A stretch of 64,000 bases of DNA. Origin: Bacillota bacterium. GTDB taxonomy: Bacteria; Bacillota; Clostridia; Lachnospirales; Lachnospiraceae. The notes below the pieces were generated by a model. The model ran no database searches. It saw nothing but the letters and a program-made list of their open reading frames with translations, and had not been told where the DNA came from. Within the stretch, counting starts at the first letter, position 1; each line of letters starts with the position of its first letter. Location: positions 1 to 64,000 of the forward strand of contig JAEZLH010000020.1 of NCBI GenBank assembly GCA_023435895.1, given 5' to 3'. Made by a program: the position numbers and the translations under genes. Positions 44,595-54,153 of the stretch are shown piece after piece.

Positions 44595-44924
44595 TTAAGA
44601 ATTACGTTTCATTGACTCGTACAGCATTTGTGCCAAACCAATATTTTGCTTCTCTGTTGCGCTCTTGGCATATTGTTCATATAACATATCTCCAAATTGA
44701 GACATATAATCATTGTTCTCTTCTTCCTCGCTCTGGGGAACTGTACTTTTCATACTTTTAAATACCTGCTCCATCATATAAGCTTCAAAGCTCTTGCAAG
44801 CATCCATAAGTTCCTCATCGGATGAGCTGGAATTATTTAACGTATTCTTTATATTATCTGCCTTTGTATTGCTATAGTCCGTTATTGGTGAATACATGGA
44901 ATCACCACCGATTGAAATACCCAT
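44595..44924 (-). CDS. FlgJ-N-like rod-binding protein
   Basis: A 109-residue protein matching the rod-binding domain of FlgJ: LMDACKSFEAYMMEQVFKSM and YMSQFGDMLYEQYAKSATEKQNIGLAQMLYESM. It lacks the muramidase domain of proteobacterial FlgJ, as is usual in Firmicutes. AAAGGAG precedes the ATG. It helps rod assembly through the wall. Third gene after mbl-flhO-flhP. Confidence 0.9.
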   Translation of the reverse strand: MGISIGGDSMYSPITDYSNTKADNIKNTLNNSSSSDEELMDACKSFEAYMMEQVFKSMKSTVPQSEEEENNDYMSQFGDMLYEQYAKSATEKQNIGLAQMLYESMKRNS

Positions 44925-44963
44925 CGTCTGCTCCTTTCAGAAAGGTCAATGCTGCATTAAGAA

Positions 44964-45773
44964 TTATCTCAAATTATTGGCCTGCTGCATCATTTCATCC
45001 GCTGCTTTTACAATCTTTGAGTTCATTTCATAAGCTCTTTGTGCAACGATGAGATTCACCATCTCATCCACAGCTTGTACATTGGAGCCTTCCAAAAAGC
45101 CTTGTTTCACCTTGAATTTTGCTGCGGAACCGTCCGTCACCAACTGTGGGGTACCGGAAGCATCCGTCTCCAGCAATAAACTGTCCGCTGATTTACTTAA
45201 TCCGGTGGGGTTATTAAACTGAGCAATTCCTATCTTTACTCCCACTTGAGTCATGTTATTGTTGCCATCAGGATAGAGTAGGTTACCACTATCATCAATT
45301 ACGATATTTGCACTGTTATAGGATTTATCCAGTACAATTGGTTGACCATTGGAATCCAGTACTGGATTACCATCGGAGGTTGCGAGAAGAAGGTCATTCT
45401 CTCCTACCGCCATCTGAAAGGAACCATTACGGGTATATGCAACTTTACCATCCGCAGTTTGCACCATGAAAAATCCTTTTCCATCAATGGCCAAGTCAAA
45501 GGTATTCTTTGTCTCTGCTATATTTCCTTCCGTATACTGAGATACAATTGCGGAATTCCTAACACCAAGACCCACCTGAATCCCTACAGGCTTTGCGTTC
45601 CCATTGTTATCATAGGACTGATCTTGAATTGTTTGATATAATAAGCTCTTAAACTGAGCTGACTCTTTCTTATAACCGGTTGTATTGATATTAGCTAAAT
45701 TATTAGAAATAATATCAACATTGGTTTGCTGACTTGTCATGCCGGACGCTGCTGTCCAAAGTGATCGCATCAT
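44964..45773 (-). CDS. flhP: Flagellar hook-basal body protein FlhP (FlgG-like)
   Basis: A 269-residue distal-rod-family protein. N-terminus MMRSLWTAASGMTSQQTNVD and the SNNLANINTTGYKKE motif; C-terminal QGFLEGSNVQAVDEMVNLIVAQRAYEMNSK. The ATG at 45773 has GGAGG 8 bases upstream. FlhO and FlhP in this order behind mbl match Bacillus. It forms part of the rod. Confidence 0.93.
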   Translation of the reverse strand: MMRSLWTAASGMTSQQTNVDIISNNLANINTTGYKKESAQFKSLLYQTIQDQSYDNNGNAKPVGIQVGLGVRNSAIVSQYTEGNIAETKNTFDLAIDGKGFFMVQTADGKVAYTRNGSFQMAVGENDLLLATSDGNPVLDSNGQPIVLDKSYNSANIVIDDSGNLLYPDGNNNMTQVGVKIGIAQFNNPTGLSKSADSLLLETDASGTPQLVTDGSAAKFKVKQGFLEGSNVQAVDEMVNLIVAQRAYEMNSKIVKAADEMMQQANNLR

Positions 45774-45793
45774 ATGCAATTCCTCCTATCGCT

Positions 45794-46567
45794 TTATACC
45801 TTACCAACAGAATTTGCTGCAAGTTCCAATGTTTGATCCACTGATTTCAGAACCTTCTGATTTGCTTCATAGGCTCTGGTCACCGAGATCATCTCTACCA
45901 TCTCGGATATGATATTAACATTGGATTGTTCCGTGAATCCTTGTTGTATGGTTGCATTGGAGGGTTTCTCAACTGCACCTTCCAAAGCTTGATACTTTGT
46001 ATCACCTGTCTTGGATAAATAATCGTAATTCTCAAAATCAGTTATCTTAACATTATCTACATAGGTATTATCTGCATAGATTGCACCTGTTTTATCAATT
46101 ACGATGTCTGTTGCATCCGTAGGAACTACGATTGCCCCACCTTCACCCATCAGGTTGTTTCCATCTTCATCCACGATGTGACCATCCTTTGTCATGGTAA
46201 AAGAACCATTTCGTGTGTATTGTGTACTTACATTGCCCGCTTTATCGGTAACAGAGAGATTAAAAAATCCATTTCCTTCAATCGCCATATCATAATTGTT
46301 ATTGGTTTCTCGTAAGGAACCTTGTCCGTAATTGGTATAAACCTCGCCAAGTTTTACTCCCAAGCTCATGTTTCCAATTGCCCGGTTCGTATTTCCCTCC
46401 GAATTATCTCTAATCTTCATTGTCAATAACTGATCAAAAGATTGGGTTGTGGCATTCTCTTCTTTATATCCCACCGTAGCTGCATTTGCAAGATTGTTCG
46501 AGATAATATCCAGCCTTTTTTGTTCATTTGCCATTCCTGTATAAGCTGTATATAGTCCTCTTACCAT
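45794..46567 (-). CDS. flhO: Flagellar hook-basal body protein FlhO (FlgF-like)
   Basis: A 257-residue rod protein with MVRGLYTAYTGMANEQKRLD, SNNLANAATVGYKEE and C-terminal QGFTEQSNVNIISEMVEMISVTRAYEANQK. It precedes flhP by 20 bases and follows mbl by 70 bases. Rod component; paralogous to FlhP. Confidence 0.93.
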   Translation of the reverse strand: MVRGLYTAYTGMANEQKRLDIISNNLANAATVGYKEENATTQSFDQLLTMKIRDNSEGNTNRAIGNMSLGVKLGEVYTNYGQGSLRETNNNYDMAIEGNGFFNLSVTDKAGNVSTQYTRNGSFTMTKDGHIVDEDGNNLMGEGGAIVVPTDATDIVIDKTGAIYADNTYVDNVKITDFENYDYLSKTGDTKYQALEGAVEKPSNATIQQGFTEQSNVNIISEMVEMISVTRAYEANQKVLKSVDQTLELAANSVGKV

Positions 46568-46637
46568 ATCTCATCCTCATTTCTAAAAATGTATGTGACT
46601 TATCCAACATACCATCCAAGCGGTGTCTTAACTTTGA

Positions 46638-47627
46638 TTAATCTCTTTTTCCTGCAATGAAATCGAAATACTTGCCGGTTCCGATTGCTACTGCTGTCAT
46701 AGGATCTTCTGCTGTCATGGTTGTAATACCTGTCTTTACTTCAATCAGCTCTTCCAATCCGTATAACAGACAACCGCCACCGGTTAATACAATACCTCTA
46801 TCAGCAATATCTGCCGCAAGTTCCGGAGGAGTCTTTTCAAGAACACTGTGTACCGCTTCAACGATTTGTGAAGTGGGCTCCTTCAATGCTTCCTCTGTCT
46901 CTTCTGAGGTTACTGTAATGGTCTTAGGAAGACCTGTAACCAGGTTACGTCCTCTTACTTGTAAGGAGATAGATTCCGGTCTGCGGTATGCAGAACCAAT
47001 CTTTACTTTAATCTCTTCTGCGGTTCTTTCACCAATCAAAAGATTATGTTTTTTACGCATATAACGAACAAGTGCATCATCAAAATCATCGCCCGCTATT
47101 TTAACCGAAGCACTCACAACCGTTCCTGTCAAAGAAATTACAGCGATATCGGTTGTACCTCCTCCGATATCTACTATCATATTACCGCAGGGTCTTGAAA
47201 TATCAATACCTGCTCCGATTGCTGCTGCAATGGGCTCTTCCACAAGTTGAACATCTCTTGCGCCTGCTGCATAAGTAGCATCCGTTACTGCTTTCTTTTC
47301 AACTTCTGTCACTCCACTGGGTACACATACACTTACTCTAGGCGCTCTGAATCTCTTTTTGCCTATTGCTTTAACAATAAAGTGTTTTAACATCTTCTCA
47401 GTAACGGAATAATCGGAGATAACACCCTGTCTCAAAGGACGAATTGCAATAACGTTACCAGGGGTTCTACCTAACATTAGTCTAGCTTCCTCCCCAATTG
47501 CCTTAATCCTATTGGTGTCTCTGTCAAAAGCCACTACCGATGGCTCTTTTAACACAACACCCTTTCCCTTTATATAAACTAATACACTAGCCGTACCTAA
47601 ATCGATTCCAATATCACTGCTAACCAT
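46638..47627 (-). CDS. mbl: Rod-shape-determining protein Mbl (MreB family)
   Basis: A 329-residue actin homologue. Motifs: IGIDLGTASVLVYIKGKGVV, IAIRPLRQGVISDY, VCVPSGVTEVEKKAV, MIVDIGGGTTDIAVISL and GIVLTGGGCLLYGLEELI. It directs sidewall peptidoglycan synthesis on the inner membrane face. Called Mbl because flhO-flhP follow, as in Bacillus; MreB proper cannot be excluded. AAAGGAG precedes the ATG. Confidence 0.9.
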   Translation of the reverse strand: MVSSDIGIDLGTASVLVYIKGKGVVLKEPSVVAFDRDTNRIKAIGEEARLMLGRTPGNVIAIRPLRQGVISDYSVTEKMLKHFIVKAIGKKRFRAPRVSVCVPSGVTEVEKKAVTDATYAAGARDVQLVEEPIAAAIGAGIDISRPCGNMIVDIGGGTTDIAVISLTGTVVSASVKIAGDDFDDALVRYMRKKHNLLIGERTAEEIKVKIGSAYRRPESISLQVRGRNLVTGLPKTITVTSEETEEALKEPTSQIVEAVHSVLEKTPPELAADIADRGIVLTGGGCLLYGLEELIEVKTGITTMTAEDPMTAVAIGTGKYFDFIAGKRD

Positions 47628-48147
47628 TATTTATCTCCTTTCCATTCACATTCCTGTATGATTTTTGAATTTACGTAGTATTAATACGAAGTTTCCGATT
47701 ATCCAATCCATATCTGTCTGTCAATGATGCTCTTTCTATTTTCAACCTTGCGTCGGTAACTTAAACATATTCGTTTATATTATATACGCTATTACCGTAT
47801 TTTTCAAAGGAAATTTTTTAAAATAACTATCTATTCATCAAGATATTTTTTTATTCGCCATCATTTTCCTTTTTATTGTTATAAGAAGCTTTTATTCTTA
47901 TTATAACATGGTACAGGTAATCCTATCACAACGTTGATTATGTTTTATTCGTGCTGTTTTATAAGAGCAATAAAAATCATTAAAGAATGTGGAAAAGTTC
48001 TTGATTCACATGGAATAATTTATTTTATTCGATTTTTGATATGCTGTCTATGGAGAATTGGTTACATAAATTCTATATTTATGTAGATAAAATGGATTTA
48101 TCTCTCAGTTTGTTGGGTTGGATGATTTCTACTAAAGAAAAACTATA
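47628..48147. other. AT-rich intergenic region between mbl and recQ
   Basis: No gene supported. A minus-strand extended -10 TGTTATAAT at about 47900-47908 could be the mbl promoter. A single consensus DnaA box TGTGGAAAA lies near 47988-47996, and an inverted repeat TACATAAAT/ATTTATGTA at 48063-48085 may be a weak recQ terminator. Confidence 0.4.
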
Positions 48148-50448
48148 TTACTCTTCCAACAGCGTAAGCAAATACCTCTGCGCCTTTTCATTATACATCA
48201 GCACCTCATATTCGTTTCCTTTTTCACTCATACGTTTTGAGGTTGAGATGCCGATACTTTCACCTCGCTCTGTAACAGTTATCATATTCCTTCCAAGCAG
48301 TGGATTATATTTTTCTTCCGTATAACCCTCCCCCTTTAGATTCGAGACAATTGATGTTGCGGTAAGGCGTTTCATCCGTTGTTCATCCCGAAGCATATTA
48401 AGTTGATCTACAAACTCTCCAAGCAGAACGTTTCCTTCAATTTTAACCTGCTGCTTCATCTGCTCAGATAGATGATATTCTTCTTTCTTCATTTTACTCT
48501 TTGGAACGCTCTTTATACTGACTTCTTCCACCTCCGAAGCATAGCACAGCGTTTCTTTCGTCCCATTGGTAAACTCTATCACTGCATCAATAAACTGGGA
48601 ACCATATTTTTCAAATTTATTCTCACCAACACCGGTTACCATTAGCATTTCTTTCTTATCAAAGGGTTGTACCCTGCACATATCGGTTAGTGTTTTATCT
48701 GAAAATATAATATAGGGTGGGACACCTTCTTCCCTGGCTAACCCGGTACGCACCGTTCGTAATACCTCAAACAACTCAAAGCCTCTGGAGGTTAATAATT
48801 CCGATCTGCGATTTGAGCTCTTTGAACCGGTGGCTTGGTGCGACATCCTATCCTTTGAGTGTTTCATAAGGATGGTACTGTTGCCTTCCAGGATAGCCAT
48901 GGAGGATCGATTCAATTTTACTATGGAGTATTTATCATTTGTAACATACAAATATTCCTCGATGATGAGTTTATTCATTACATGTTTTAGATAGCTTTCG
49001 CTTTCGGAGGCTCTGCTGCCGTAAAACTTATTATTCACCATATTAATTGATGTTAGCTTTGCTATTTTGCGCCCCATTAATGTCCCAATAATTACGTTGA
49101 TTCCGTATCTTTGACCGCTTTCTTTTATGCAGCCGATAATCGCTTTGCTTGCCTCTGTCACATCTGATTGCTCAAACTCGGTTAAACAATTTGAACAGTT
49201 GTCACAGCTGTTAGGGGAAATCTCTCCAAAATATCGCAGGATATATTCTCTCAGACAGTCTTTTGTGAAACAATAATAGGTCATGATTTTCAGACGCTCT
49301 TCATCACGTTCCTGAATCAATTCTCTCTGGTCAGAGGTAAGCTCGTCATTTTCATTTCCATTCTCTATCAAGAACTGATTAATGCGAACATCCTTAGCGC
49401 TATAGAGCAGAATGCACTCCGACGCTTCCCCATCTCGCCCTGCCCTTCCCGCTTCCTGATAGTAGGCTTCCATGTTTTTCGGCATATTATAATGAATGAC
49501 ATACCTGACATTGGACTTGTCAATCCCCATTCCAAACGCATTGGTAGCAACCATAACAAGCTTCCTGTCATAGATAAAGTCTTCCTGATTATCACTTCTC
49601 TCTTTATCGCTCATGCCCGCATGATATTTTGTAGTCTCAATGCCTCTTTTAACCAGAAATTCATATAGTTCTTCCACATTCTTTCTAGTATTGCAGTATA
49701 GAATTCCACAATCCGTTCGATGTTTCTCAATATAATCCACAACCTCAGCATTCTTATCCCCGGGATTACGTACTTCAAAATATAAGTTTTTTCTATCATA
49801 TCCCGTTACCATAATGGATGGCTTGTGAAGTCCAAGGACGCAAGCAATGTCTTCGATAACCTCTTTTGTTGCGGTTGCTGTAAATGCACTAATGACCGGT
49901 CTCTTTGGCAAACGCTGAATAAATTTCACTATTTTCAAATAACTTGGTCTGAAATCCTGCCCCCATTGGGAGATGCAGTGGGCTTCATCCACCGTAACCA
50001 TAGTAATATTCGTATTCAATGCAAAACCAAGAAATTCTTCTGTCTCCAAGCGTTCCGGAGCCACATAGATCAGCTGATATTTTCCTTCCCTAGCGTACTG
50101 CAATACCATACTAATCTGTCTGGCAGAAAGAGAACTGTTGATAAAGGCAGCATAAATTCCTGCCTGGTTAAGCGCTAAAACCTGGTCTTTCATTAAAGAA
50201 ATTAAAGGCGAAACAACAAGCGTTATTCCATTCATGGCTAACGCTGGAATCTGATAACATAGCGATTTGCCCGCACCGGTAGGCATAATTCCCAGTGTAT
50301 CGGTTCCTGATAAAATGCTCTGAATCAGCTTGTCCTGACCTTCGCGAAAGCTCTCATATCCAAAATATTTCTTTAAAATATGTGTGGCTTTTTCTAATAG
50401 GTTCTTTGCGTTATCGAGTTGATTGGTTGTTTTTTCAGTACTTTGCAT
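48148..50448 (-). CDS. recQ: ATP-dependent DNA helicase RecQ
   Basis: A 766-residue RecQ. Walker A LGIMPTGAGKSLCYQIPAL near residue 55, DEAH box VDEAHCISQWGQDFRPSYL, and zinc site CLREYILRYFGE-SCDNCSNC near 390-410. RQC and HRDC-like (LLTSRGFELFEVLRTVRTGL) domains follow. The C-terminal extension after the HRDC domain (about residues 620-766) is longer than in short RecQs. AAAGGAA lies 9 bases before the ATG. Monocistronic. Confidence 0.94.
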   Translation of the reverse strand: MQSTEKTTNQLDNAKNLLEKATHILKKYFGYESFREGQDKLIQSILSGTDTLGIMPTGAGKSLCYQIPALAMNGITLVVSPLISLMKDQVLALNQAGIYAAFINSSLSARQISMVLQYAREGKYQLIYVAPERLETEEFLGFALNTNITMVTVDEAHCISQWGQDFRPSYLKIVKFIQRLPKRPVISAFTATATKEVIEDIACVLGLHKPSIMVTGYDRKNLYFEVRNPGDKNAEVVDYIEKHRTDCGILYCNTRKNVEELYEFLVKRGIETTKYHAGMSDKERSDNQEDFIYDRKLVMVATNAFGMGIDKSNVRYVIHYNMPKNMEAYYQEAGRAGRDGEASECILLYSAKDVRINQFLIENGNENDELTSDQRELIQERDEERLKIMTYYCFTKDCLREYILRYFGEISPNSCDNCSNCLTEFEQSDVTEASKAIIGCIKESGQRYGINVIIGTLMGRKIAKLTSINMVNNKFYGSRASESESYLKHVMNKLIIEEYLYVTNDKYSIVKLNRSSMAILEGNSTILMKHSKDRMSHQATGSKSSNRRSELLTSRGFELFEVLRTVRTGLAREEGVPPYIIFSDKTLTDMCRVQPFDKKEMLMVTGVGENKFEKYGSQFIDAVIEFTNGTKETLCYASEVEEVSIKSVPKSKMKKEEYHLSEQMKQQVKIEGNVLLGEFVDQLNMLRDEQRMKRLTATSIVSNLKGEGYTEEKYNPLLGRNMITVTERGESIGISTSKRMSEKGNEYEVLMYNEKAQRYLLTLLEE

Positions 50449-50773
50449 AAATTATTTTCCTTTCATCGCTTGGGGAGTAAATAGTGTGAATTAATAGATG
50501 GAATACAGAAATGTTACTTGAGAAGGTATAACTAATATTGTCCCACCCTGTTCGACCCACATGCTAGGTTTCAGGGGGGACTAAATATTTATAAACTATT
50601 GGCAATAATTCTACCATGGATTGAATTAATAATCTCTTTATCCAAGTTATATTCGTTTACCTCAGAAATAACATCGAACCTTTCGTTCATAATTGAAGCA
50701 ACGATTAAGCCAAAATAATGGTTCTGCGAATTTTTATTAAATAGGGGTTTATACACTAAATAGATTTGAAATC
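50449..50773. other. intergenic region, no gene seen
   Basis: AT-rich except for a short GC-richer stretch around 50537-50580 (CCCACCCTGTTCGACCCACA and AGGTTTCAGGGGGGA). No reading frame, terminator or palindrome stands out. Confidence 0.4.
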
Positions 50774-51403
50774 CTAATCTTGATTATTTTGTGCTGCCTT
50801 TACATTAACAGCTAATTCCGCAATTATTATTTGTGATAAGTAGTTACTTTTCTTTTTATATATCTCTTGTTCCGATTTGCTCCATACCCCATGGCAAGCA
50901 TATGACTTGTTATTTTGGGTTATATCTGACTTTTGTCCACTCTTATCACTTCCAATATACTCAAATCCCATTTCATCAGAATTAAAACCTCTCGTAAAAT
51001 TAAGGCTTTGCAATTTTGTTAAATACTGCGTCCCTAGATACATAAAATCATAGCCTTTACTTTCAACCAAGTCTTTAATTAGTAAAAACTCATCATCAGA
51101 AATTTTGCATTGCCCACTTAAATCAGCAACGACAATAGAGGTATATCCATGACTATCATCCGTTGATAATGTATTATCGTTGATTTTATCAATTTTTGTA
51201 TAGCTTAAATCATCATCCATTTTCACATTATCACCGTATATTTTGATATCAGCATTTATATCGTGAAGGGTAAGAATATTTGAATTTGTATTAGCAGCTT
51301 TATGATTAAGTGAGAGTAAGTAATTTTTGGTAGATAATAGTATTGCTCCTACAGTTAAAAGTGTAATAATAGTTAGTATAAAAATATTTTTCTTACTTTT
51401 CAT
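50774..51403 (-). CDS. Membrane-anchored extracytoplasmic protein, unknown function
   Basis: A 209-residue protein with one N-terminal membrane segment (residues about 7-30, IFILTIITLLTVGAILLS) and a soluble outer part rich in Asp, Asn and Ser. No catalytic motif is seen. GGGAG lies 8 bases before the ATG, so it is likely a real gene. It has no operon partner; both flanks are long noncoding DNA. I do not recognise it. Confidence 0.65.
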   Translation of the reverse strand: MKSKKNIFILTIITLLTVGAILLSTKNYLLSLNHKAANTNSNILTLHDINADIKIYGDNVKMDDDLSYTKIDKINDNTLSTDDSHGYTSIVVADLSGQCKISDDEFLLIKDLVESKGYDFMYLGTQYLTKLQSLNFTRGFNSDEMGFEYIGSDKSGQKSDITQNNKSYACHGVWSKSEQEIYKKKSNYLSQIIIAELAVNVKAAQNNQD

Positions 51404-51779
51404 ATTTGGGTCTCCCTTTTGATTTGGCGCATAGCCAAAAGATAGATGAAGAGTTCCTTCTTTGTTAAAATGATGTTACCGCACTACTATAGACAAAAAT
51501 GATACGCAAAAATGATACATTTCCATTTTATTATAGTAACATAAAATTATCAATCTATAATTTGCCTTATTTGTAGTTTATCGACATTTAATGACCTATT
51601 TTATACAATCATAAAATTGGTTGACTAAGCTTTGCTTATACTGAGTCATTATCATATATGCATAATTTCAAAAGAGTTATGCTTATATGACAATGCATAA
51701 GAAATGCTTAACCACCTTTAATCTTTTTATTTGCCTAAAATTCTGTTTTAGGAACCTTTCATAGCTAGATTAATATAAT
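51404..51779. other. AT-rich intergenic region, no gene seen
   Basis: About 376 bases. Contains direct repetition of ATGATAC-like words (ATGATACGCAAA / ATGATACATTT near 51500-51520) close to where the promoter of the preceding minus-strand gene should be. No other feature supported. Confidence 0.4.
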
Positions 51780-52985
51780 TTAATCAAATAAAGCCTGGGA
51801 AGCTTCAATAACTTCAGCACGAGTTTTCTTACCCATATATCTCATCCATAATATTTCATTTCCTTTTCTCACAACCAGTCCAAAGTAATTCTCGGATGAA
51901 CCTGAAGATATATAATACACATCATCCAACCCCTTGCAATCCAGCTTTTCAACTACATTTCTGCCATCCGGCCATTTTACAAAATAATTCTCTGCATGAT
52001 GTAATACATCTGATAACACACCTTGTACGGTAAAGGGCAGGTATACCTTATAATAATTCGTATGAAGTGATGGGGTGTAGACGTCTCCTTCCCAAGGGAT
52101 ATCTTCTTGTTTAAATTCCTCGTTAACTTCTTTTTCATTCATTAAAAGAGCATAGGTAACTTCTACATTACTCCGGGCACGCTCATCATATCCGGAATCT
52201 TCTTTGCGAAAAACTGGTGCTTCTAGTTTTTCAATATCATTTAGCCGAACAACCGGTAGCTTGGAAGAGAGGGTAAGGGCCGACTTTGACCATCCCGTAA
52301 TTAATCCGACTGTATTTCCTATACCAAAAGCAAGTGATACAATGACTAAAAAAATGATCAACACCGAACAACCATTTATCACATAGAAGCTTGCCCTGCG
52401 TTTTCTCCAGGGTTCATGGTGATTAATATAAAATCCCATCTGTAGTCTTTTTTTATATTGAAAGAGTATTTTAGTGTTTATAACAATATCATATACCATT
52501 AGCAACAATGCCAAAAGATTAAAAAGCTGGAGAAAGTTGCTTTCTAGCAAATAAATAAAAGGTGTTCTTCCAATCATAGTCTGAAGAACGACTAATGCAA
52601 CTATAAATGGAAGCAATACCATCTCTATGCAAATCACTCCTATACTCCTCCTGCATATTGTATTGAGTGTATAGCTTTGTTCTTTTGGATCTGTATGAAT
52701 TTCCACGAATGCACCCGCGGTAGGTGCCTGAAAAACATGAATTCCCCGGTAGGAGCAGGTATAATTCCACCCGGAACCTTCATATAATTCTCGAATTTCT
52801 TCTTTTAGTACTCTCTCGCCAAATTCTATCCGGTATTCTATTTCAGCCGGTTCACTTTTATTAAAGACGTTAAAAAGAATATTTATATCGGTTAAGCAAA
52901 GCCCCTCCTTTGCCATGTCCGAAAAATAACTTTCCATTCTACCAATTTCAAAAAGACTGATGGTACGAAGTTTATTTACAGTCAT
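51780..52985 (-). CDS. DUF2812 membrane protein
   Basis: A 401-residue protein whose N-terminal 110 residues match DUF2812 (LFEIGRMESYFSDMAKEGLCL, IEYRIEF, GSGWNYTCSYRGIHVFQAP). Three membrane segments follow (about 128-150, 158-180, 215-238). Its start overlaps the PadR stop by an ATGA, the standard PadR-DUF2812 coupling. It is likely under PadR control. Such proteins are suspected to sense or respond to envelope stress, but no activity is known. Confidence 0.88.
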   Translation of the reverse strand: MTVNKLRTISLFEIGRMESYFSDMAKEGLCLTDINILFNVFNKSEPAEIEYRIEFGERVLKEEIRELYEGSGWNYTCSYRGIHVFQAPTAGAFVEIHTDPKEQSYTLNTICRRSIGVICIEMVLLPFIVALVVLQTMIGRTPFIYLLESNFLQLFNLLALLLMVYDIVINTKILFQYKKRLQMGFYINHHEPWRKRRASFYVINGCSVLIIFLVIVSLAFGIGNTVGLITGWSKSALTLSSKLPVVRLNDIEKLEAPVFRKEDSGYDERARSNVEVTYALLMNEKEVNEEFKQEDIPWEGDVYTPSLHTNYYKVYLPFTVQGVLSDVLHHAENYFVKWPDGRNVVEKLDCKGLDDVYYISSGSSENYFGLVVRKGNEILWMRYMGKKTRAEVIEASQALFD

Positions 52986-53296
52986 CTTAGATCCTCCCTC
53001 AAGAATTCTCCATCCTTTAACATCAATTGCAGCCTATGGTATTCTGCTTTTATCGCTGCTTTCCCTAACACGGTCAGTTCGTAGGTTTTCCTTCGACCAT
53101 CATCACTTTTTATCTTTAATAAATCTTCCTTTGACATTCGATTAAGCACTCCATACAACGTACCCGGCCCCATTTCGATTCTTCCGCCGGATATCTCCTT
53201 AATATCCATCATAAGCTGATAGCCATGGGTTGGTTTACTAAGCGCTAACAAAACATAATACATAGCCTCTGTCATCGGTCCTTCTTGATATGGCAT
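52982..53296 (-). CDS. PadR-family transcriptional regulator
   Basis: A 104-residue winged-helix repressor: MTEAMYYVLLALSKPTHGYQLMMDI, GRIEMGPGTLYGVLNRMSKEDLL and the RRKTYELTVLGKAAI wing. The ATG at 53296 has GGGAGG 4 bases upstream; an upstream ATG extends the frame without RBS. Palindromes CGATATATCG (53432-53441) and GTTATA-N5-TATAAC (53441-53457) about 140 bases upstream could be its operator. Confidence 0.9.
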   Translation of the reverse strand: MPYQEGPMTEAMYYVLLALSKPTHGYQLMMDIKEISGGRIEMGPGTLYGVLNRMSKEDLLKIKSDDGRRKTYELTVLGKAAIKAEYHRLQLMLKDGEFLREDLR

Positions 53297-53970
53297 AATT
53301 CCTCCCTTTGAATTGTTATTTAGGTAATTGGTAAACAATTTTTTGTTGATATTGTATGAATACTCCTTGTTACTACAATTTACACATTACCCATATTATC
53401 TATTATTCATTTGATATACTATTATGTCTCGCGATATATCGTTATACGTAATATAACACCATCTTGCATAATAGTCAATATTTACCTTTCTTGTTGTTTA
53501 TATAACTTGATTAGGATGTCAAAAGGGTCTTTCAACAGAGTCCACAGGCAAATTGCCATTGCCACAGTATAAACAGATCCTTTTGACCCTAATCATAACT
53601 TGAATTCCTGTTAATGTTCACTCCCATTCACAACTTTGCAAAATGATTTTGATAAATGATTTCCGAAAAGAGAATTTGTACTCGTTGGTATTTAGGCTCT
53701 CTTTTCGAGCCTTATGTACCGCTACGTAATGGAGCTAAAGGGAAACGACTCCGCTTCGGAAACATTTAGAGAAATCATATCATAAATCTTTTGTCCTGGT
53801 ACAAACCTCCATTTTTACGATATAAACAGATCCTTTGGCTCCTTATCTAAATCTTTAGTAAGCTTCTCTTTTGTTGCTAATGCTATACTAAAACACTATC
53901 CTCACGCCCATATCTTTTTGACTAAACCGTAATATATTAATCACCCCATATTAAAACATATTATGAAATG
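53297..53970. other. repeat-rich noncoding region
   Basis: No gene seen. It holds a hairpin GTCAAAAGGGTCT/AGATCCTTTTGAC (53518-53587), a diverged copy of the 8469 element (53617-53666), and a second TATAAACAGATCCTTT (about 53821-53836) repeating the one at 53569-53584. Similar words TCTWTCRACAGAGT and GTATARACAGA occur at 5196-5232 and, inverted, near 56095. It looks like decayed dispersed-repeat DNA. Confidence 0.5.
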
Positions 53971-54022
53971 ATTGACTATCACAGACTATTGTGATAGTAT
54001 AATTGTGTACTATTGTAATAGT
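53971..54022 (+). promoter_or_regulatory. palindromic operator cluster upstream of the radical SAM gene
   Basis: ACTATTGTGATAGT (53985-53998) and ACTATTGTAATAGT (54009-54022) are near-identical 14-bp palindromes 24 bases apart. The first is extended by another half-site into ACTATCACA-N6-TGTGATAGT. A TATAAT hexamer (53998-54003) lies between them, so a bound regulator would cover the promoter. The regulator is not identified. No clear -35 at 17 bases. Confidence 0.6.
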
Positions 54023-54153
54023 CTGAAACTAAGTGACTATTTTTATTATTCATTGCTTTCATGTAACAGAGAAAGAGAAGAATTGAGATTGTAGTCATTT
54101 TATTATTACTATTGTTATTTTTATAGTGAAAATTCACTTTAATGGGGGGCTCA

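Noticed and set aside
48041..48325. 94-residue plus-strand frame at the end of recQ
   Set aside because: Most of it is antisense to the recQ C-terminus and it has no RBS.
54022..54153. A small precursor-peptide gene just before the radical SAM gene
   Set aside because: No start codon with an RBS and no Cys- or Gly-rich short frame was found between the operators and the enzyme start.
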